Shown piece after piece: positions 56,926 to 64,000 of a stretch of DNA of 64,000 nucleotides. Numbering within the stretch: position 1 is the first letter of the stretch; each line of letters begins with the position of its first letter. Position numbers and translations under genes: made by a program. The DNA comes from Ornithodoros turicata (lineage: Eukaryota; Arthropoda; Arachnida; Ixodida; Argasidae): NCBI RefSeq assembly GCF_037126465.1, contig NC_088206.1, positions 15,751,699-15,815,698 of the forward strand. The letters run 5' to 3'. A model generated the notes under the pieces. It searched no databases and was not told the origin of the DNA. It worked only from the letters and a program-made list of their open reading frames with translations.

Positions 56926-58030
56926 AATCGTTTATGTGTCCTTCGTCATCCAATGTCCATCATCACGTCTCACTTTGTCAAGCCGGACACCCTGCTGCTC
57001 TGCACGCAAAAGAAAAGAAAGAAAAAAGCATTTCAGACATAGTACATGAGCAATTGGTGCAGCTTTTGGTAACCGTTTACGGAACACGGCGCTGACGTAT
57101 TTCTTCGTCGAAGCGGCCCTCTGTTAACTATCAGGAAGAGATCGAATAAGAAACGAGTGACCGACTATATCCTATCCATGGCAGTGTGTGTGTCCGCTCC
57201 TGTTTGCTGCACAGCTGTCGCTCGAATTGAGAGTTACGACACCATGGTGTTGCGTAAGCTTTTGTCCCAAGCAGTACATCAAGCGGAGGACCAACTGTCC
57301 AGCAGCAGAGTTGAATCCGTAAAAGTCAAGTACAACTCCATTTGTTGGGTATATACGGTCACCGTAGTGCAGCGCACAGTTCCAACAATTTTCGTTTAAA
57401 CATCTCCTCACATAAAGGTGACATCGAGATGCTTTCACTGTACCCTGCTGTATACGATGAAGAAGCTTCACGAGTCTATACCACGTGCTGTGATGAAACC
57501 GTGTCCAGTACAATATCGATAAGAAAACAAACAATGCCCTCGTACAGTTATCGCTTATCGGTACTTCAGAGACACGTAAGAGGGAAGCAACGATGCCTCT
57601 GATGCCCCCGAATCGCACAATATCGTTTTTTTTTTTTTCTCTCTTCAGGTTGAAGCAACCACATTTCCGTGAACTCCATGACGCACGCTGAAGTGCACAC
57701 GGATGTACGTTGAGCAATAGCCCAAGGGCTGTTCCTCAACGTACATCGCAACATTATATCGTACATCCAACCACGCAGCCCCAGCTACATTTCTTGTTTA
57801 ATCTTTTTGTGATTTTCTGTCTTAGCTTCCTTTGCGTACTGAAATTTCAGTGTTGTTGTTGGTGGTTGTTTAAATAACAAGGGGAGGTTGCAAGCCCCCG
57901 AAAGAAAAGAAACGGTACGATCGCACCACAGAGCCCACCCTCAACAGTTCACCGCGGCGAGCGTCACGACCGCGACCACGCAGGACGGAGCGCGCCGTTC
58001 ACCTCAAGGATCATAGTAATGTCCACGCAC

Positions 58031-58745
58031 CGTCTAGTATAGGGTTTCTAGTCCAGATTTCACAATAAAATTGACAAGAGCATTGAAGGCCGCGTCCCTG
58101 TGCTTATCGTCCCATACGCCTAAGACTTTCTCTATGCTAAGGTCCCTGTTGTCGAGATGGCCAAGGGTCCGCCTCAAGATGCCTCTTTGTGCAGCATGTT
58201 TTGGAAAATACACGATGATATGTTCAGTGTTTTCCACTGCCCCGCACAGTAAACAGTTGGGCGAGTCCACCTTGCCGACTTTATGAAAAAACTGCGACCA
58301 TAGGGCACATTCAGGCGAAGGCGATGCAGGAGAGTTTCTATGTGTCTGGGCGTTTTTGAAGGTATGGTAAAATTCAGCTCCGGGTCTAGCGTGCGCAGCA
58401 GTGACGGACCACTGTCGGCTTCGTGACAGTTTGTCCTGCGGATGTCATCAGTCATAGATTTTAGGAGAGATTTGATGTTCTGCTTAGAAAACGTGACTAG
58501 ACGCTCTGTCAATGACAGGTGTGCGATATTCTCCATTTCGTCCGCCTTCTTGTTACCACTTATGCCAATATGGCCAGGTATCCACTGAAGAATGACGTCG
58601 TGACCGATGTCTGTGCACTTGCGATACACTAACAGGATGTCTCGTACTGTTGACGCCGTACGGTCTTTTTCCAAGAACGATGAGATATAGCTTCAAGGCC
58701 GGCTTTAGAGTCGCACTGAAATATCCATTGCCTGCGCAAGGGAAA
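58031..58745 (-). mobile_element. I-type LINE 3' fragment
   Basis: The minus strand encodes GHDVILQWIPGHIGISGNKKAD and LLHRLRLNVPYGRSFF. After a frameshift near 58270 come CLLCGAVENTEHIIVYF and LSIEKVLGVWDDKHRDAAFNA, to the stop. It lies in the spacer of the large palindrome. Confidence 0.75.
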
Positions 58746-58915
58746 TTTCAGTGTTTTTCCTACCAAATCAACCCAAATTGTAGACTGAGGCGCCTCAATA
58801 GTGTGGTGCTCCAGATGACCCGCACGTAAAAAAGAAATAAAAACGAAAAGTCATAATTGTACTCTACATCACGCTTCGGCAGGTAAATTGCTGTTGGTGT
58901 TATGCGGAAGACATA

Positions 58916-60062
58916 CAGGGTTTTCCAGAAAACGTGTAATTGAATTGTAATTTAAAAAATTACACCACCTAGAATCATGCGATCAACGGCATTTGTTCTA
59001 ACTAGGTTTTTGTCACCTCCTGATGTGAATGTTGTGTAACGTAAGTTTCATTATGTAAGTTTTTGCGAAGTGAATTCGGAAATTTGCCGAATAAAGGTCA
59101 CTTTTTTACACCACAAGTATGAGGTGCGTGTGTAATTTTCTCAGATTCATGATAATTGACAGGGATATTCAGGAGCTATCTCATCAGAAAAAATAGCCGT
59201 ACATCATGCTCTACTGAGCTCAGAGAGGATAGCGCGCTACGAATTTTTCAGGGCAATCGTTCGCAGTCCGACGAAAGGAGGTTGGAAACCCAGCTCAAAC
59301 GCACATCGCAGATAGAAATAAAACAGGCATGGCTTATCGCGTCCGGCTTCCGCTGGGATCATACTTTCCCTCTCCCAATTTCAGGAACTATCACTTTTTC
59401 TACTATCACTCTGTGGGCTGGGTTTGGAACCTTCTTTCGTCGGGTCGGACTGAGAGTGGGATTACGTTCTTTTTTTATTTCACTTTCGTGTTAGCACCGC
59501 GAAGCAACTGTGGCTATGAGCGGCGCATAGATGAGGACAGATGGAGAGAGGACAGCAGGAAGGAGTGAGGGACAGAGGGGTTATTATGCGTCCCGGGCCG
59601 ACTTCAGGGGGAACTGTGCCGACATTCGTCTGGAAAGTCTTCGGAAAACCCAGGGAAAACCTCAAACCTCAGACCTCAGAAAACCTGAGAAAGCACAGCC
59701 GGTGGGAGGATTCGAACCCACCACCTCCCAGTCAGCATGACACCCACAGAGCGAGACGCCGTGATTGCGTTCAAAAAGTCGTCGCGCATCATGGTCCGTG
59801 GTGAATATCAATGTAAATTATCATAAGTTTGAGTGAATTTGACACGCCCTTCATATTGGTGGGGTAAAAAAAGCGACCTTTACTTGGCAAATTTCAGAGT
59901 TCAATTCGCAAATATTTACATAATTAAACTTACGATACATGACATTCACATCAGGAGGTGGCAAAAACCTAGTAAGAACAAATGCCATTGACTACATGAT
60001 TCTAGGTGGCGTAGTTTTTTTTTTTAATTATAATCCAATGACACGTTTTCTGGGACACCCTG
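58916..60062. mobile_element. Foldback MITE with CAGGGTTTTCC ends, carrying a SINE
   Basis: The left arm (CAGGGTTTTCCAGAAAACG, 'cacctcctgatgtgaatg') and right arm ('cattcacatcaggaggtg', 'cgttttctgggacaccctg') are inverted, with TA at both ends. The interior (59150-59830) holds other sequence, including a minus-strand SINE. Confidence 0.75.
59490..59770 (-). mobile_element. tRNA-derived SINE, minus strand, nested
   Basis: On the minus strand a tRNA-like head with GGTGGGTTCGAATCC near 59718 is followed by the shared body ('gaatgtcggcacagttcccc') and the tail 'gccacagttgcttcgcgg'. It is nested inside the foldback element at 58916-60062. Confidence 0.7.
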
Positions 60063-60420
60063 TATACTTCTTGAGCTGTTTGTAATCGAATCAGCCAACA
60101 CTCCGGCTGTAAAAAAACATCACTTTATGCTCTTTTTTTTTTTTTTCATTTTGCTGCTTCACCTTTTCGCTATCATTCATTCAATCGCCAATGTTAAGAG
60201 TAACCTATTTACCGGAGTTTCAAACAGCGAGCTTTAGTGCAAAGTACGCTATCGCCTTTGCGTACGTAAGTGATAGGATGATCGTTCTGCGCACTGTGCG
60301 AAGCTGTCTTTATGAACGTGTTCATGGAGTAGTTGGTATATATTCGATACATAAGATACGCAGCCAGAGACAAGGGTTGGCAGACTTCACGCAACAGTTG
60401 CTAGCCAACAACTGATAGAA

Positions 60421-60652
60421 TTAAATGCAACAGAAAATAAGGAAAACACAAGGGGAAGTGACAGGAAAAACTGGCTTGTTAGTCATTATCTTACTGTTCG
60501 GTGGCCAATTGACTTATCGCCACAAGAGATTAGCTACCTGTGCGAATCGCGCTGTTAGACCACCGAACAGGAATATATTGACTAACAAGTCAGTTTTTTT
60601 TCTGTCACTTCCCCTTGTGTTCCCCTTATTTTCTGTTGCATTAGATTAATTC
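60421..60652. mobile_element. Palindromic MITE
   Basis: The left 'aatgcaacagaaaataagg' and right 'ccttattttctgttgcatt' are exact inverses. Inner arms ('acaaggggaagtgacag', 'ctgttcggtgg') also pair. Confidence 0.8.
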
Positions 60653-60816
60653 AGTTATTAGTAAGCAGCGGTTGCGTGTCTGTCGTCCCTTGTCTCTGAC
60701 TGCGTATGATTGATTGATTTTTAAAAGAAAAAAATGGAGATGACTGCGTATCTTCTGTAGCTCCCTTTATGTTTTATGCACTACTTGCACTCATGCAGTA
60801 AAACTCTCTAGTAGTG

Positions 60817-61019
60817 AGCTTTAGTGCATACATTGCGTACGTAAAAGACCTTTTACGAACGCAAAGGAGATAGCGTACGATGGACTAAAGCGTTGTTGGT
60901 TCTGCGCTCTGCGCGCGCGCAAAAACATAAAGAGAGCTTCGCCCATTGCGCAGGACCACCACGCTATCCCTTACGTACGCAAAGGCGATAGCATACGGTG
61001 CACTGAAACTCTCCATTAT
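60817..61019. mobile_element. Palindromic MITE, family 3
   Basis: Related to 22240-22389. Arms include 'gagatagcgtacgatg' and 'aggcgatagcatacggtg' in inverse layout around a GC-rich centre. Confidence 0.6.
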
Positions 61020-61279
61020 CGTGTGTTTTAGTACATCGGAAGAATTCTACGAAAACGATACGATAAAGGAAGTTATCAAATCCAAGCTTACTATTGTGAT
61101 GTCACCCGTTTCAAAGAAGCAGTGCAATTGGCTTATCATGTAATATGTATCTCTGAAGTTCCGGCCGCTCTTCGCAGAGCGCTTAAAATAAACCTTTACA
61201 TGTTATTATCACGATGCTGATGCACAGACCGCAGGTGTTGTACAGCAGGTGCTCACATAGCTTACATTGCTTGAGATCC

Positions 61280-63350
61280 GTGTGCTTCAACTGTGGTTAG
61301 ATAAATCTGAAGATAAAAAAGAAGATATTGTGTGATTTGGAAGTGTCAGAAGAAGCGTTGCTTCGCTCTTACGTGTCTCTGAAGTAGCGATATTGTGATA
61401 ACTGTACGAGGGCGTTGTAAGTTTTCTCATTGCTATTTTACTGGTGAACTAAAGATGACATCTTTCACATCTATCACAACACATTGTATACGCACTTGGA
61501 GCTTCTTGATCACACACAGCAGGGTGCTGTAAAAGCGCCTGATGCCACCTTTATGCAAATAAATGTTTCAACGAAAATTGCTTGAAATGTGCACTGCACT
61601 ACACTGACCGTATACTCAACAACAAATGGAGTTGTACTTGACGTTTACGGAGTCTGGTCCGGTGCTAGACAGCTGGTCTTCTGCTTCTACCAATTGCGCA
61701 CATACTATGTCCTGCAAAGCTTTCCTTCTTTCTTTCTTTCTTTTTTGTGCAGCAGCATGATGTCAGGCTTGTAGGGATGAGACGGGAGGATGGACAATAG
61801 ATGACAAATTATACATAAATAAATGTTGAGTAATACTTGTTACCAACCAAACAGAGAAAAAAAAACGATCCGAAATGCGCGTATCAGAGTAGCCCAACCA
61901 AAGTCATCCACACGCAATGATGGCTGTTTGAAGAGAGATGGCATAAAGAAGATTAAAGGACCTAGGCGAGGATGATCTGTACGTTCGGGACTTTGGAAAC
62001 AGATGTTCGTTGCTGGGACGTTACCAACATCCTTTGAATATCAACATCTTCTCACCTGATTTTCGTTACCTACCACCTTCTTACAGCCTATTCAGGACTT
62101 CGGGTTATAGGAGGAGCTGGACCAGTTCCATATTTCCAATTCATGCAAGCGGCATTTGGGCCACGCGAAGTTTATGCGGAAGTGTGCAGAGGACCCCCCC
62201 CATCAAATGGGGCTCCCAAACAAACCGAGCGGAAAAGTTTGGAACCTTAAAGGAACCTGACAATATTCACCCACAAATCAGCATTTAAAGGCATTGCCAT
62301 AAGAACAACAACAACAACAACATAGATGAATGGATGATGATGATGTGGGATGTTTCCCTGCGTTGAGTGCAGGACCCTACCCCATTCCAAAAAGGTTCAC
62401 ATGAAAGGATGACGAGGGAAGAACAACAACGCACAACACGCGCCCTTCAATTTTCAATGCGCACATCCCTCGGCGATAGGTAGATGTTGCCTGCTTTACG
62501 AGGCGAAAGGAGTCAACTGAGTGCTCTGATATCGGCTTCTGTGCTAGTTTGCCATCGCTTATATAACGATATTCCTTGCCTGGCACGCCACTGGCCTCAG
62601 ATCCCCTCACAAGCTTTGTGCGTCGAAGCAAGAGTCTCATAACAGCAAGGGATTTGTTTTATTTTTGCGTGCGCAACAAATTCTGCGAACTTACCTGTCT
62701 TGTAGGGTGTTTGAGATGCCGTACAGAGCATTCAACTCACGCGTTTCTTGCAAAATGCGTGATGTATTTGCGTTAACTCACCTGGTTGAGGACCTCAACC
62801 AAAGCTTCAGTGTATCTCGTGAAGCCTCCTTTACAGGTCGGAAATTTGGAACCAAAATGGAACCTCGAAGAACCCAATATTCGTTAACGAAACTTGCACT
62901 AAATGTTTCGCTATGACACAGGCAACGTCCCACTAGATAACGAATGCAAAGCGGCAACAACGGAGCGTGCTGCACGCGATTTTCTATTCCTAATACATGG
63001 CTTCTATGGTAGCAGTATCAGGTGAAGCCTGCTTTACGTTTTGTCCCGAATTGCTGGGCATGCTACGTTTCCTTTTTTTTTTTTTTTCTATTTCTATTCT
63101 ACTCTATTCCAGCAACACGTGGGCTTCAAGCCTGTCTACGGTGCATGCCGCAAGGAGGGCGAAATCTTCAGCATGGCGAAGCCGAGAAGAACTATACGCC
63201 TTTGTGGAAGAGTTATAACATAAATACGGGTAGGACCTGGGTACATGCATGGCTGCTTTATTTTCAAAACGAATTAATAATGCGAAAGAATGGCTCGCAC
63301 AATATCGGCCCGACTGAGGCCCGAGAACTCTCGGACTATGAAGCCGAGCT
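61280..63350. repeat. Right arm of the ~10-kb imperfect palindrome
   Basis: Inverted counterpart of 53390-57600. Examples are 'caacaacaaatggagttgta' against 57330-57350, 'tttggaaacagatgttcgt' against 56463-56482, and 'gaagcctcctttacaggtcg' against 55808-55827. Confidence 0.8.
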
Positions 63351-63479
63351 AGGCCCGAGCCCGCAGTCAAAACGACTTTGAGTCCGGATGTCGACCTGCT
63401 AGCCGGGCTTTGCTAGGGTTTTTGGGACCAGCCCGGTCCTTTACAGTGCACCTAGACAGAGTATACTGTAACACCCGTG

Positions 63480-64000
63480 CGACACGGATGCCTCTCCCTC
63501 TTTTAAACTCGACAGATCCATTCGCGTGGGAACAACGGCAGCAACAGTTACAACATCTCGTACATGCACAACACCACTCCCCATCAAGAAGCCAAGTTAG
63601 ATTCCATCTTAGGAAGAACCCTCAGAATCTGCCTGGAAGTACCAAGGACAACCAGGATCTCGCTTCTCCTGGCGCAAGGACGTGAACCACCTTCTGTAGG
63701 TTTGAGATGCGAAGCAACAGAAAGACACGGTTGTCTGACTCCTAACCCAGCACTAACGTCAGAAAACTGGAAAATCGCTACAAAAGTAATTCTGCGCAAA
63801 GTGCACGGAAACTCAAAAGAAATCTGCCTGAGAAAAGCGTTCACGCTCTTCAACAAGGGCGGCCTTTGTGGATCCTACCGCACCCGGAAGTAAACATAGC
63901 AATTCCGGGAATCAATAAGAAATCAGGAACTGACGCCTCCGTGCTCAAGGCACTGTCCCTAGCGTACCTTAAGGACAGATTCTCATCAGGAACAGTCATC
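63480..64000 (+). mobile_element. I-type LINE fragment running off the window
   Basis: Encodes LDSILGRTLRICLEVPRTTR and REPPSVGLRCE, the post-RT region seen at 53930 and 29600. After a frame break it reads INKKSGTDASVLKALSLAY, which leads toward RNase H at the right edge. Confidence 0.6.

Larger units (their letters stand above)
53390..57600. repeat. Left arm of a ~10-kb imperfect palindrome
   Basis: 53390-53600 and 55560-57560 match, inverted, 63350-63085 and 63060-61280. Examples are 'gagagttctcgggtctcagt' against 'actgaggcccgagaactctc', and 'gttccattttggttccaaat' against its complement near 62849. A LINE and a MITE occupy 53600-55560 and are absent from the right arm. Confidence 0.8.

Overview
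The window is animal nuclear DNA, most likely from a tick or a close chelicerate relative. It holds short spliced genes for secreted ML-domain (NPC2 / mite group 2 allergen-like) proteins set in DNA crowded with decayed non-LTR retrotransposons, foldback MITEs and tRNA-derived SINEs. Multi-copy ML genes of this type are known from mites and ticks. The species cannot be fixed from sequence alone. I see no bacterial, plastid or viral genes and no long single-exon host gene.

Four ML loci share one design: four coding exons, intron phases 1-1-0, an N-terminal signal peptide and six cysteines. Gene A (1197-8399, +), gene B (21911-24819, +) and gene C (35284-40643, +) are intact as read. Gene D (minus strand, 52342 to 48829) is an inverted, near-identical copy of A with a TGG-to-TAG nonsense codon in exon 3, and its promoter has lost the TATA box and the TGACTCA site that A and B keep. 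The first ~190 bases match the downstream flank of genes A and B, including paired AATAAA signals, so a further ML copy probably ends just left of the window.

Layout: 0-0.6 kb, 3' flank of the inferred upstream ML copy plus a LINE tail. 1-9.3 kb, gene A; its intron 2 carries a hAT MITE with an 8-bp target duplication and an inverted array of 288-bp repeats, and its intron 3 carries AT-rich foldback elements. 10-18 kb, LINE fragments. 18.6-21.4 kb, a run of foldback MITEs. 21.4-25.4 kb, gene B. 25.5-34.8 kb, LINE fragments, a Ty3/Gypsy integrase remnant, paired inverted MITEs and two pogo/Tigger-like elements. 35.2-40.7 kb, gene C with a CR1-like LINE in intron 2. 39-43 kb, foldback MITEs. 42.3-45.8 kb, a second copy of the 10-12 kb composite LINE block. 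46.8-47.5 kb, a palindromic MITE. 48-52.6 kb, gene D. 53.4-63.4 kb, a large imperfect palindrome with a LINE inserted in one arm and SINE and MITE insertions in the spacer. The right edge is inside another LINE.

The ML proteins would be secreted and would bind lipid or another hydrophobic ligand. The nearly matching A and D blocks give a natural comparison: each lacks insertions present in the other, so several transposon insertions can be read against an empty site. One of these is a short retrotransposon tail that ends in a C-run instead of poly(A).
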